This document shows, piece by piece, positions 1 to 8,141 of a stretch of 51,179 nt of DNA. The translations under genes and the position numbers were made by a program. The first letter of the stretch is position 1, and each line of letters opens with the position of its first letter. The stretch comes from Candidatus Methylomirabilota bacterium (GTDB lineage Bacteria > Methylomirabilota > Methylomirabilia > Rokubacteriales > CSP1-6), in NCBI GenBank assembly GCA_035764725.1, contig DASTYT010000129.1, positions 1 through 51,179 of the forward strand. The letters are read 5' to 3'. The notes under the pieces were generated by a model. It worked only from the letters and a program-made list of their open reading frames with translations. It did not search any database and was not told where the DNA came from.

Positions 1-65
1 GGTGCGCCGAGAACGAGCAGTGCCGCCAGGAACCCGAGCCATGCATATCGACGGTCAACCTTCAT
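1..65 (-). CDS. 5' end of a secreted or membrane protein gene (runs off the left edge)
   Basis: Only the first 21 codons are inside the window. They begin with ATG at 65 and read MKVDRRYAWLGFLAALLVLG, a classic signal peptide or signal anchor with a basic n-region followed by a hydrophobic stretch. The start is fixed by an AGGAG motif at 72-76 with a 6-base spacer. The gene is divergent from the HxlR regulator at 220, so the 154 bases between them should hold both promoters, and the regulator may control this gene. The product cannot be named from the fragment. Confidence 0.6.
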   Translation of the reverse strand, partial: MKVDRRYAWLGFLAALLVLGA

Positions 66-219
66 CGCGCGCTCCTTTCCTCGTTCCCCAGCACAGGCCG
101 GGGGCGGAGCCGCGCCTGGTCGGCCCACTCCGCGCGCCCAGCATGGGGCACGCCCTGGCAGGTCGCAAAGACCAAAAAATGAACTTGTCGCGCCCCCCCG
201 GGCGTCCTAGAGTCCCCTC

Positions 220-921
220 ATGAAGGGCTATGGCCAGTTCTGCCCGGTGGCGGTGGCCTGCGAGATCGTCGCCGAGCGGTGGACGCCACTGATCCTGCGC
301 GAGCTACTCGCCGGCTCGACCCGCTTCAACCAGATCCGCCAGGGCCTGCCCCTGATCTCCCGCGCCCTCCTCGCCCAGCGCCTTCACCTGCTCGAGGAGA
401 CCGGAGTCATCCAGAGCCACGCGCGGGCCGCCGGCCGCGGGCGTGAGTACCGGCTCACCCGAGCCGGCGAAGCGCTGCGGAGCATCGTCGATGGTCTCGG
501 GGCCTGGGGACAGCACTACGCGGCGACCCAGTTCTCTCCCGAGAATCTCGACGTCGGGCTGCTCATGTTCAACATCAAGCGGCGCGTGGACCTCTCACGA
601 CTGCCGAAGCCTCGGGTGGTCGTGCGCTTCGAGCTACGCGGCGTCCCCGCGCGCTGCCGCAACATGCGCACCACCTGGCTGGTCCTCGAGCCCACGGGCG
701 TCGACGTCTGCATCAAGGACCCCGGCTTCCCCGTCGACCTGGTCCTCCAAGCGGACATGGCGACGCTCGCGCGGGTGTGGGCCGGGCACGTGACGTTCGC
801 GCAGGGCGCGCGGACGGGCGGGCTGCGCCTCGAGGGGCCGCGCGAGCTGGTGCACGCGTTCCCTGGCTGGCTCAAGCTGAGTCACTTCGCGGCGGTCCTG
901 CGCTCGGCGCACGCCAGCTGA
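220..921 (+). CDS. HxlR-family winged-helix transcriptional regulator with C-terminal SCP2-like domain
   Basis: This is a 233-residue DNA-binding regulator. Residues 1-95 carry the HxlR/MarR-like winged helix: the N-terminal FCPVAVA segment with its conserved cysteine, then WTPLILREL, the FNQIRQGLP recognition region and a wing near GRGREYRLT. Residues from about 115 to 230 form a second domain resembling the sterol-carrier (SCP2-like) domain often fused to HxlR regulators in actinobacterial and soil genomes, so it may bind a hydrophobic ligand. There is no clear Shine-Dalgarno sequence before the ATG. A short dyad, CGCCC-N4-GGGCG, lies just upstream of the start and could be an operator. It is divergent from the secreted-protein gene at the left edge and convergent with the Liv operon. 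The family call is firm; target and ligand are unknown. Confidence 0.85.
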   Translation: MKGYGQFCPVAVACEIVAERWTPLILRELLAGSTRFNQIRQGLPLISRALLAQRLHLLEETGVIQSHARAAGRGREYRLTRAGEALRSIVDGLGAWGQHYAATQFSPENLDVGLLMFNIKRRVDLSRLPKPRVVVRFELRGVPARCRNMRTTWLVLEPTGVDVCIKDPGFPVDLVLQADMATLARVWAGHVTFAQGARTGGLRLEGPRELVHAFPGWLKLSHFAAVLRSAHAS

Positions 922-928
922 GACGGCG

Positions 929-948
929 GCGCGCCACGACCGGCGCGC
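929..948. terminator. Hairpin between convergent genes, possible bidirectional terminator
   Basis: The inverted repeat GCGCGCC-acgacc-GGCGCGC lies between the stop of the HxlR gene and the stop of the convergent GAF gene. There is no T-tract on either side, so it would be at best a weak terminator or a transcript 3'-end stabiliser. Confidence 0.35.
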
Positions 949-1442
949 TAGAGGATCAGGTAGCCCGGCACCGCGAGCGCGGCGAAGAGCAGCGCCGGGG
1001 CCACGTCGCCGTCGTCGTACCAGTCCGCCTCGTGCAGGAGATTCAGCGTCCCCAGCACGCGACCGTCGTACGCCACCGGCACGTTCAGCACCGCGTCACA
1101 GCCCAGCGACGCGATCAGCGCGTGGTCGAAGAAGACGGTCCGGATGTCCTCCGCGGTGCGACCGATGTACGGCCGCCGCTCCCCGAACACCTGGCGCGAC
1201 CACGCGCTCTCGTTGAACGGCTTGCGGCCGCCGACCGGGTACGCCACGGGCTGATTCGTGTAGCAGCGCTCCGACTCGCGCGAGTCCGGGTGGAAGCGCA
1301 GCACGGTGAAGAGCTTGTGGCCGATGACCACGCCCAGCGCGGCATCGAGCGCGGCCCAGAGCGGCGCGGGCTGCCCCGGGCGTGCGAGGGCGGCGGCCAC
1401 TGCGGCGAGATGGGGGGCGGGATCGACCGCCGGCCCTTTCAA
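948..1442 (-). CDS. Small GAF-domain protein, last gene of the Liv operon
   Basis: This is a 164-residue protein made almost entirely of one GAF domain. Recognisable pieces are the N-terminal helix, LFTVLRFHPDS, a central region with FGERRPYIGR, then LGCDAVLNVPVAYDGRVLG and LNLLHE near the C-terminus. GAF domains of this stand-alone type bind small molecules or act as redox or regulatory sensors. I chose the TTG at 1442 because it overlaps the LivM stop (TTGA), which implies translational coupling; an internal GTG would shorten the N-terminus slightly. It sits at the 3' end of the nine-gene minus-strand operon, so it may sense the transported compound, but that is inference. Confidence 0.65.
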   Translation of the reverse strand: MKGPAVDPAPHLAAVAAALARPGQPAPLWAALDAALGVVIGHKLFTVLRFHPDSRESERCYTNQPVAYPVGGRKPFNESAWSRQVFGERRPYIGRTAEDIRTVFFDHALIASLGCDAVLNVPVAYDGRVLGTLNLLHEADWYDDGDVAPALLFAALAVPGYLIL

Positions 1443-2362
1443 CGCGTGGCTCCCGCCGGCGCGGGCAGCCCGTGGCGTGGCATGCGCTCGGGGATGAGGC
1501 CGGACGGGCGCACGCGGAGCACCACGATCAAGCTCGCGCCGATCAGGAACTCGCGCACCGCCGCCACCTGCACCGGCTTGAGAGCGGGCAGCGCTGCGGT
1601 CACGAAGCGTGTGGACTCGAGGAAGAAGACCACGAGGAAGGCGCCCACCACCGCGCCGGTGTTGCTGCCGGTGCCGCCGGCGGTGAGGGCCAGCACGATG
1701 TAGATCGAGATGAGCGGCACGAAGCCCTCCGGCGCGATGTAGGACGTGTAGTGCCCGTAGAGCGCGCCGGCCAGCCCCAGCACCGCCGCGCTCAGCGCGA
1801 ATGCCTCCACCTTGAACGCGATCACCGGCTTGCCCGCCACCGCGGCGACCTGGTCGTCGTCGCGAATGGCCCGCAGCACACGGCCGTACGGTGAGTGACG
1901 CACGCGCTGCATCGCCAGGTAGACCACGGCCACGGCGACCACGGCGAGGCCCAGATAGATCAGATTGAAGGTGGCGGGCGTCACCTGCCCGCGCCAGGGT
2001 CCCGGAATGCCCGAGATGCCGTCGGTGCCGTTGGTGAGCCAGATCTCGTTGCTGGCGACGAGGCGGACCACTTCGGAGAAGCCCAGCGTGATGATGGCGA
2101 GATAGTCGCCGCGCAGCCGCGCGGTGACGAGCGCCATCGCCGCGCCCGCCGCCGCGGCGAGAATCATGGCGGCGAGCAGCCCCGCGGGCATCGGCCAGCC
2201 CGCCTTCTTGGTGAGCAGCGCCGAGACGTAGGCACCCACGGCGTAGAAGCCGACCAGGCCCAGATTGATCATGCCCGTCATGCCCCACACGAGGTTCAGG
2301 CCCAGGGTGAGGAGGGCGTAGAACGCGGCGAAGGTGGCCATGGCGACCAGGTAGCCTTCCAT
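1439..2362 (-). CDS. livM: Branched-chain amino-acid-type ABC transporter permease (LivM)
   Basis: This 307-residue inner-membrane permease has about eight to ten hydrophobic segments and the LivM-type motifs GLVGFYAVGAYVSALL, a central RGDYLAIITLGFSE loop (the EAA-like contact with the ATPases) and GGTGSNTGAVVGAF near the C-terminus. It pairs with LivH to form the membrane channel for a LivK-type binding protein. It is 7 bases downstream of livH in the same operon, and its stop overlaps the start of the GAF gene. The length is normal for the family. The substrate cannot be read from the sequence: Liv-type systems in soil bacteria also carry amides, urea, aromatics and short-chain acids. Confidence 0.9.
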   Translation of the reverse strand: MEGYLVAMATFAAFYALLTLGLNLVWGMTGMINLGLVGFYAVGAYVSALLTKKAGWPMPAGLLAAMILAAAAGAAMALVTARLRGDYLAIITLGFSEVVRLVASNEIWLTNGTDGISGIPGPWRGQVTPATFNLIYLGLAVVAVAVVYLAMQRVRHSPYGRVLRAIRDDDQVAAVAGKPVIAFKVEAFALSAAVLGLAGALYGHYTSYIAPEGFVPLISIYIVLALTAGGTGSNTGAVVGAFLVVFFLESTRFVTAALPALKPVQVAAVREFLIGASLIVVLRVRPSGLIPERMPRHGLPAPAGATR

Positions 2363-2369
2363 CGCCGCC

Positions 2370-3233
2370 TCAGTAGGCCCGCTCGCCGAGAAGGCCGCGC
2401 GGACGCAGCGTGAGCACCACCAGGATGGCCGCGAAGCCCACCGCGGTGCGGTAGGCCGGTGCCAGAGAGAGCAGCGAGAGCTCCTCGGCCACGCCGATGG
2501 TGAGCGCGCCCACCACCGCGCCGGGAATCGAGCCGAGCCCGCCGACCACCGCGGCCGCGAACACGGAGAGGATCACGCGGAAGCCGGTGAGAGGGTCGAT
2601 GCTGGTGTCGAGTCCCAGCAGCATGCCGCCGACGCCGGCCAGGCCCATCCCGACGAAGTTGACCAGCCGCGCGACCATGTCGGCATTGATGCCCTTGATG
2701 CCCGCGAGCATGGGATTGTCCGCGACCGCGCGCATGGCCTTACCGGTGCGCGTGAAGGCGAGGAAGAGGAACAGCGCGACCATGGCGAGCACGGCGATGA
2801 CCAGGTTCTCCACCTGCTGGGGGCCGATGCGCAGGCCGGCCCACTGCCAGTCGCGGCGGATGGGCAGATCGTAGCCGCGGAGGTCGTTGCCCCAGATGAA
2901 GCGCACCACGTTCTCGAGCACGATGGTGAGCGCCACCGCGGCGATGGCCGCGGTGAGGGCGCCGGCGGGACGCAGCGGCTTGAGGACGATCTCGTCGTTC
3001 ACCACCCCGGCCGCGCCCGCCACCAGGAATGCGACCCCCACCGCGGCCCACGCGGGCAGGCCGCCGGCGGTGTTCGCGACATAGCCGGCGAAGGCACCGA
3101 TGGTGGCGTGGGAAGCCACCGTGAAGTTGGGGAAGCGGAGCACCGCGTAGATGGCAGTGAAGCCGATGGCCGGCACCGCGAGGATGGTGCCGGCCACGAG
3201 ACCGTTGATGAGGAGCTGCGCGACCTCGCTCAC
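2370..3233 (-). CDS. livH: Branched-chain amino-acid-type ABC transporter permease (LivH)
   Basis: This 287-residue integral membrane protein starts with GTG at 3233. LivH hallmarks are the opening hydrophobic GLVAGTILAVPAIGFTAIY segment, RFPNFTVASHATIGAF, the cytoplasmic loop TRTGKAMRAVADNPMLAGIKGI that contacts the ATPases, and VVGGLGSIPGAVVGA. It is separated from livK by only 3 bases and from livM by 7, as expected for an operon. It works with LivM, LivG and LivF as a uptake system driven by ATP. Confidence 0.9.
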   Translation of the reverse strand: MSEVAQLLINGLVAGTILAVPAIGFTAIYAVLRFPNFTVASHATIGAFAGYVANTAGGLPAWAAVGVAFLVAGAAGVVNDEIVLKPLRPAGALTAAIAAVALTIVLENVVRFIWGNDLRGYDLPIRRDWQWAGLRIGPQQVENLVIAVLAMVALFLFLAFTRTGKAMRAVADNPMLAGIKGINADMVARLVNFVGMGLAGVGGMLLGLDTSIDPLTGFRVILSVFAAAVVGGLGSIPGAVVGALTIGVAEELSLLSLAPAYRTAVGFAAILVVLTLRPRGLLGERAY

Positions 3234-3236
3234 GCG

Positions 3237-4451
3237 CTAGAGAATCGTCACCTGCTTGAACTTGCCCTTCTCGGCCTGGTCGTATCGGATCTTGCAGTCG
3301 ATGATGTCGCCCGTGTCGGTGAAGTCGCACGGCCCGCTGGCGCCCTCGTAGTTGATCTCCTTGCCCTGGGCGAGCAGCTTGAGCCCGTCCACCGCGTTGT
3401 CGACCTTGGCGCCCCCGCCCTGCGAGATCTTGCGGACGTGGTCCTTGATGGCAGTGCCGGTCGCCTCGCCCTTGGCGTGCGCGATGGCGAGGACGACCAG
3501 GCTCGCGTGGTCGTGGCACTGGCAGGAGTAGGGATCGAGGTCGGTGGTGCCCAGGAACTTGGCCAGGCGCTTGTAACCGGCCGAGTCCACCGCGGGCGAG
3601 GGCGTGGCGGTGTAGGTGCCGTCCGACACCTCCGCGGGCATGGAGTCCAGGAGCTTCTGGTTCACCGCGTAGCCCTGGGCGATCTTGGCGCCGGTGTAGC
3701 CGGCCTTGTAGAGCTCCTTCATCACCACCGTCGTGTCCGGCGTGTAGCCGTTCAGATAGATCATGTCCGGCCTCGCCTTCAGCGCCTGGTCGATCTCCGA
3801 CCGGAACGTCGCTTTGTCCTTGTCGTAGATGACCCCGCCCACCAGCTCCGAGCCGCCCTTGCCGAGCACCTCAGCGAGGCGCTTCTGCGACGGCACCGCG
3901 AACGGGGTCTGCGCGGCCAGCACGAACACGCGCTTGGACTTCAGCGAGAGGATGAACTCGCCGAGCTTGCCGATCTGCAGATGCGTGTTCGGCTGGGTGC
4001 GGACGAGATAGCCCTGATGCGGGAGCTGGGTGATGGTGTCCGATCCGGACACCGTGGTGAGGAAGGTCTTGGACTCCCAGCAGAGCGGCGCCACCGCGGT
4101 GGTGACCGCGGAGGCCCACGTGCCCATGATCGCCGCCACCTTGTCCACGTCGATGAGCTTGCGCGCCGCACGCACCGCCGCCTCCGGGTTGGTCTGGTCG
4201 TCCTCGCTCGCGAGCTCGATCTTGCGGCCCAGCACGCCGCCGGCGGCGTTCACCTCGCTCACCACCCACTCCATAGCGCGGCGCATGGGCGGCCCGTAAG
4301 GCCCGCCGGCGCCGGTGAGCGGCGTCAGGGTGCCGAGGCGGATGGCCCCGCCCTGCGCGCGCGCGAGCCGCGGCGCCAGGGCCGCCGCGCCCAGCGCGGT
4401 GGCGCCGGCCAGCACGGCGCGCCGGGAGATCCGGGTCGAGTCGTCGCTCAT
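3237..4451 (-). CDS. livK: Liv-type periplasmic solute-binding protein with Tat signal
   Basis: This 404-residue substrate-binding protein is of the Leu/Ile/Val-binding (Peripla_BP_6) fold. The N-terminus has a twin-arginine signal, ISRRAVLAG, followed by a hydrophobic stretch and a cleavage-like ARLARAQ region, so it is probably exported folded by Tat. The mature part begins IRLGTLTPLTGAGG, typical of the family, followed by a lobe with SGSDTITQLP in the ligand pocket area. It lies between the flavin protein and livH in the operon and provides substrate specificity to LivHMGF. Two cysteines in SCQCHD late in the protein are unusual for the family. The identity of the ligand is unknown. Confidence 0.88.
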   Translation of the reverse strand: MSDDSTRISRRAVLAGATALGAAALAPRLARAQGGAIRLGTLTPLTGAGGPYGPPMRRAMEWVVSEVNAAGGVLGRKIELASEDDQTNPEAAVRAARKLIDVDKVAAIMGTWASAVTTAVAPLCWESKTFLTTVSGSDTITQLPHQGYLVRTQPNTHLQIGKLGEFILSLKSKRVFVLAAQTPFAVPSQKRLAEVLGKGGSELVGGVIYDKDKATFRSEIDQALKARPDMIYLNGYTPDTTVVMKELYKAGYTGAKIAQGYAVNQKLLDSMPAEVSDGTYTATPSPAVDSAGYKRLAKFLGTTDLDPYSCQCHDHASLVVLAIAHAKGEATGTAIKDHVRKISQGGGAKVDNAVDGLKLLAQGKEINYEGASGPCDFTDTGDIIDCKIRYDQAEKGKFKQVTIL

Positions 4452-4482
4452 CGTGAGGTCTCCTCGCGGCTCGCGGCCGCGC

Positions 4483-5112
4483 TCAGTAGAGGTTCTTCCG
4501 GTAGCCGTCCTGCAGGCGCTGCTCGAGCGCCTCGAGCGTCATGTCGCGCGGCTTGGCGTGGTCGAGGAACATCTGGGCCGGCGAGGCAAGCCCGGCGAGA
4601 TCGGGCCACCGGGCGGCGTCCCACAGCCCCGAGCGCTTCACGCACTTCGCGCAGTGGAGGAAGCTCTCCTGCACCTCGACGGCGATGGCGAGCTGCGGGA
4701 GCTTTCCCTGCACCGCGAAGCGCGCCAGCACGTCGGCGTCGCGGACGATCTGGGCGCGGCCGTTGACGCGCAGGGTCTCCTCGCTGCGCGGCACGAGGAA
4801 CAGGAGGCCGATCCCGGGATTCTCGATGAGGTTGCGGATCCCGTCGTAGCGCTTGTTGCCCGGACGGTCCGGAATGATGAGGTGCCGCTCGTCCAGCACC
4901 TCGACGAATCCGGGCGCGTCGCCCTTGGGGCTCACGTCACAGCGGCCGGATCGGTCCGCCGTCGCGATCAGCACGAACGGGGAGCGCGCGATGAACGCGC
5001 GGCAGTGCTGATCGAGCCGGCCGATGTCCTTGCGCAGCGCCAGCTCGCTGGGCTCGCCCATGAGCGCGCGCAGCTCCTCCACCGACGTCACCACGTCCTT
5101 GAACGTCATCAC
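4483..5112 (-). CDS. Pyridoxamine 5'-phosphate oxidase-family FMN-binding protein
   Basis: This protein of about 209 residues has a split-barrel flavin-binding fold. Key stretches are SPFVLIATADRSGRCDVSPKGD, which forms the flavin-phosphate pocket, then LIIPDRPGNKRYDGIRNL and GLLFLVPRSEETLRVNGRA, the signature of the MSMEG_1061-like PPOX subfamily. The C-terminal VQESFLHCAKC pattern is also typical. The start is a GTG at 5112 overlapping the LivF stop (GTGA), or the following ATG at 5109. It sits inside a transporter operon between livF and livK, so it may reduce or oxidise the imported compound. Members of this subfamily are poorly characterised, so only the fold is firm. Confidence 0.8.
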   Translation of the reverse strand: MMTFKDVVTSVEELRALMGEPSELALRKDIGRLDQHCRAFIARSPFVLIATADRSGRCDVSPKGDAPGFVEVLDERHLIIPDRPGNKRYDGIRNLIENPGIGLLFLVPRSEETLRVNGRAQIVRDADVLARFAVQGKLPQLAIAVEVQESFLHCAKCVKRSGLWDAARWPDLAGLASPAQMFLDHAKPRDMTLEALEQRLQDGYRKNLY

Positions 5113-5849
5113 GCACCCCCCAGGAATATCCGTCTCACCTCGGCGTCCGCCGCCAGCTCGGCGGCGGGCCCCGTCCGGCTGTTCCGGCCGTCCACAAGAA
5201 TATAACCGCGCCGGGCGATGGCGAGGGCCTCGAGTGCGTTCTGCTCCACCATGGCAATGGACACGCCATCGGCATTGATGGCGGCAATGGTCTCGAAGAG
5301 CCGCTCCGCCGCCTGGGGCGCCAGTCCCGCCGAGGGCTCGTCGAGCAGCAGCAGGGCCGGATCCACCATCAGCGCCATGGCCATCGCGAGGATCTGCCGC
5401 TGCCCGCCCGACAGCGTGCGCGCGGCGTGACGGCGCTTCTCGCCGAGCGCGGGGAAGCGCTCGAAGATCGCGTCGATCCGCCGGCGGGCGCCGACGGGGT
5501 CCACGTAGCCGCCGATCTCGAGGTTCTCGCGCACCGACATCGTGGGGAAGATGTTCTGCTCCTGCGGCACGAACGCGACGCCGAGCGCGGAGATCTCCCG
5601 CGGGGCCCGGCCCTGGATCGCCCGGTCGCCGAGCCGCACGGTGCCCCGACTCGGCGTCAGGATCCCCGCGACCACCTTGAGCAGGGTGGACTTGCCCGCG
5701 CCGTTCGGGCCGATGATGCTCACGATCTCACCGCGCTCGATGGTGAGGTCCACGCCTTTCAGCACCTCATCGGCGGCGCTGTAGCCTGCGACCAGGCCCT
5801 CGCACGCGAGCAGCGTCACGCGGCCCTCGCTCCGCTCGGGACCCATCAT
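5109..5849 (-). CDS. livF: Branched-chain amino-acid-type ABC transporter ATP-binding protein (LivF)
   Basis: This 246-residue ABC ATPase has Walker A GPNGAGKST (about residues 47-55), the signature LSGGQRQ, Walker B LLLLDEPSAGLAP and the switch histidine region followed by VEQNALEAL, the LivF-type C-terminal motif. I placed the start at ATG 5849 because GAGGTGA sits 8 bases upstream; a GTG at 5819 is an alternative that removes the short hydrophilic leader. The gene is 8 bases downstream of livG, and its stop overlaps the start of the PPOX gene. With LivG it forms the ATPase pair powering LivHM. Confidence 0.9.
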   Translation of the reverse strand: MMGPERSEGRVTLLACEGLVAGYSAADEVLKGVDLTIERGEIVSIIGPNGAGKSTLLKVVAGILTPSRGTVRLGDRAIQGRAPREISALGVAFVPQEQNIFPTMSVRENLEIGGYVDPVGARRRIDAIFERFPALGEKRRHAARTLSGGQRQILAMAMALMVDPALLLLDEPSAGLAPQAAERLFETIAAINADGVSIAMVEQNALEALAIARRGYILVDGRNSRTGPAAELAADAEVRRIFLGGA

Positions 5850-5857
5850 GTATCCGC

Positions 5858-6649
5858 TCACCTCGCCTGCGGCTGCGGCTCGCCAACCATTCTTCTTCCC
5901 ATGTAGGCCTCCTGGACGCGCGGGTCGGCCGCGAGCGCGGCGAAGGAGCCTTCCGCGAGGTGCCGGCCCTCCGCGAGCACGATCACGGGGTCGCAGAGGC
6001 GTGCGATCACGTCGAGGTGATGCTCGATGATGAGGAAGGTGATGCCGTCGGCGCGCAGTGACGCGAGGTGCCGGGCGATCTCGCCGGCGAGCGTGGGATT
6101 GACGCCCGCGATCGGCTCGTCGAGCAGGATCAACTTGGGATCGGTCATGAGCGCGCGGCCCAGCTCGAGCAGCTTCTTCTGCCCGCCCGACAGGTCGGAT
6201 GCCGCCGCGTTGACGACCGGCATCAGGTTGAGGCGGCGGGCCACGTCGAAGGCGCGCGCCCGCAGGGCGTCCTCGCGCTCGGCGACCGCGCGCGGCCGGG
6301 CGAGCGCCCGCCAGAGCGCCTCCCCGGGCTGCCGGGCGCCGTAGAGCATGAGATTTTCCAGCACGGACAGGCGCGGGAAGCCGCGCGCGATCTGGAACGT
6401 GCGCACCAGTCCGCGCCGCGTGACCCGATCCGCGCGCCACCCCGTCATGTCCTCGCCGTCGAACACGACGCGGCCCGCGTCGGGGGGGATCAGCCCGGAG
6501 ACACAGTTGAAGAGCGTGGTCTTCCCCGCCCCGTTCGGGCCGATCAGGCCGGTGATGGTGCCCGCGCGCACGCGGAGGTCGGCGCCGGCCAGGGCCTGGA
6601 CGCCATAGAACGCGCGGCGGAGCCCGGCGACCTCGAGGAGCGCGGGCAC
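5858..6649 (-). CDS. livG: Branched-chain amino-acid-type ABC transporter ATP-binding protein (LivG)
   Basis: This is a 263-residue ABC ATPase. Walker A is GPNGAGKTT (about 37-45), followed by the LivG-specific long insert with MTGWRADRVTRRGLVRTFQ, the signature LSGGQKKLLELGRALM, Walker B ILLDEPIAGVNP and IIEHHLDVI near the C-terminus. It starts just 1 base after the stop of the upstream family 5 binding-protein gene, so both are certainly co-transcribed. Length and motifs are ordinary for LivG. Confidence 0.92.
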   Translation of the reverse strand: MPALLEVAGLRRAFYGVQALAGADLRVRAGTITGLIGPNGAGKTTLFNCVSGLIPPDAGRVVFDGEDMTGWRADRVTRRGLVRTFQIARGFPRLSVLENLMLYGARQPGEALWRALARPRAVAEREDALRARAFDVARRLNLMPVVNAAASDLSGGQKKLLELGRALMTDPKLILLDEPIAGVNPTLAGEIARHLASLRADGITFLIIEHHLDVIARLCDPVIVLAEGRHLAEGSFAALAADPRVQEAYMGRRMVGEPQPQAR

Positions 6650-6650
6650 G

Positions 6651-8141
6651 CTACTTCAGCATGGCCGAGTGAAAGAGCAGCCACTGGTCGGGACGGGGCG
6701 TCCAGACCAGGCGATCGCGCGTGGCGTAGATGTCCACCTGCTGCATCAGGAACACCCACGTCGCGTCTTCGATCATGGCGCGCGCGAGGTCCGCGTAGAC
6801 CTTGCGGCGGCGGGTCGGGTCCGTCGTCGCGCGGCCTTGATCGAACAGCTCGTCGACCCGCTCGTTCTTGTAGTAGAGCCCGCGTCCCTTGGAGGAGACC
6901 AGGTTATAAAGCTCGTCGGCGTCTTGCATGGGGCCGCCGAGACCGAGCAGATACGCGTCCTGCATCTGCTTGCCCAGGTACTTCTTGAAGTAGGCGCCCC
7001 ACTCCGCGACCTGGACCTTCGGGCGGAACCCCGCCTTCTGCCACTGTCCGCCCAGCGCCTCCGCGATCTCCTTGTCCCCTTGATAGCGGCCGGCGGGCGC
7101 GTCCAGCGTCACCTCGACGCCGTCGGGATAGCCGGCCTCGGCCAGCAGGCGCCGGGCGCGGGCCGGATCGGGCGCGTAGCCCTTGACCGAGGGGTCGAAT
7201 CCGAACACGTTGGGAGTGAACGGGCCCTCGAGGCGCCGGCCGTTGCCGTCCATCACGTTCTTGATGATGGCGTCCACGTCGGTGGCGTAGTTGAGCGCCT
7301 GGCGGACGCGGACGTCGGACAGCGGCTTCTTGAAGGCGTTGAGGCCGAGGTAGATCTGCCAGGTGCTGGGGACGCGCTGCACGCGCACGCCCGCCACCTT
7401 GTCGAGCTCGCCGACGAGGGTGGGCGGCACCGTGGTGATGAGATCCACCTCGCCGTTGCGCAGCGCGGCCGCCCGAGTGAACGGCTCCGGGATGGGTTTG
7501 AAGACGATCCTCTTGATCCGCGGCTGGCCCCGCCAGTGCTTGTCGAAGGCCTCCACGATCATGTGGTCGTCCTTCACCAGCTCGACAAAGCGGAAGGGGC
7601 CGGTGCCGACGGGCCGGAGGGCCAGGCCCTGATTGCCCTTCTCGGCGGTGTACTTCGGCGGCACCATCGGGAAGTCGATCAGCCGGGCGAGGAACGGCGC
7701 GTACGGCGCGCGCAGCACGAGGTTCACGGTGAGGTCGTCCACCACGTCCACGCGCTCGACCTCGGAGACGGTGGCGCGGTTGGGGGACTTCTGCTCCGGA
7801 TTCAGCACGCGCTGGAACGTGAAGCGCACGCCCTCGGCGTTGAACGGCTCGCCGTTGTGGAACGTGACGCCGCGGCGGAGCTTGAGCTGCCAGGTGCGGT
7901 CGTCCAGCGCGCGCCAGGACTCCGCCAGCTCGCCCACGATCTTGCCGTCGGCGTCGCGTCCAACCAGCGAATCGAACACGCTCACGCCCACCTGCGAGCG
8001 GAGTGAGGAGAGGTTCATCGTCGGGTCGAGGTTCTCGGGCGTCCACGGAATGGCCACGCGCAGTTCACCCTGGGCCCAGGCGGGCGCGGCGGCGAGCAGC
8101 AGGACGAACAGCGCGGCGACGCGGGCCCCGAGCGTCCTCAC
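6651..8141 (-). CDS. Family 5 (peptide/nickel-type) extracellular solute-binding protein
   Basis: This 496-residue periplasmic binding protein of the SBP_bac_5 (DppA/OppA) type starts with GTG at 8141, which overlaps the stop of the URO-D-like gene. The N-terminus is a Sec signal peptide ending PAWAQ. Family landmarks include LAESWRALDDRTWQLKLRRG, VTFHNGEPFNAEGVRFT, the mid-protein PVGTGPFRFVE and VRQALNYATDVDAII. There is no DppB/DppC-type permease in the window, yet the gene is embedded in a Liv-type ABC operon that already has its own binding protein. It could deliver to a permease encoded elsewhere or act as a sensor. Confidence 0.85.
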   Translation of the reverse strand: MRTLGARVAALFVLLLAAAPAWAQGELRVAIPWTPENLDPTMNLSSLRSQVGVSVFDSLVGRDADGKIVGELAESWRALDDRTWQLKLRRGVTFHNGEPFNAEGVRFTFQRVLNPEQKSPNRATVSEVERVDVVDDLTVNLVLRAPYAPFLARLIDFPMVPPKYTAEKGNQGLALRPVGTGPFRFVELVKDDHMIVEAFDKHWRGQPRIKRIVFKPIPEPFTRAAALRNGEVDLITTVPPTLVGELDKVAGVRVQRVPSTWQIYLGLNAFKKPLSDVRVRQALNYATDVDAIIKNVMDGNGRRLEGPFTPNVFGFDPSVKGYAPDPARARRLLAEAGYPDGVEVTLDAPAGRYQGDKEIAEALGGQWQKAGFRPKVQVAEWGAYFKKYLGKQMQDAYLLGLGGPMQDADELYNLVSSKGRGLYYKNERVDELFDQGRATTDPTRRRKVYADLARAMIEDATWVFLMQQVDIYATRDRLVWTPRPDQWLLFHSAMLK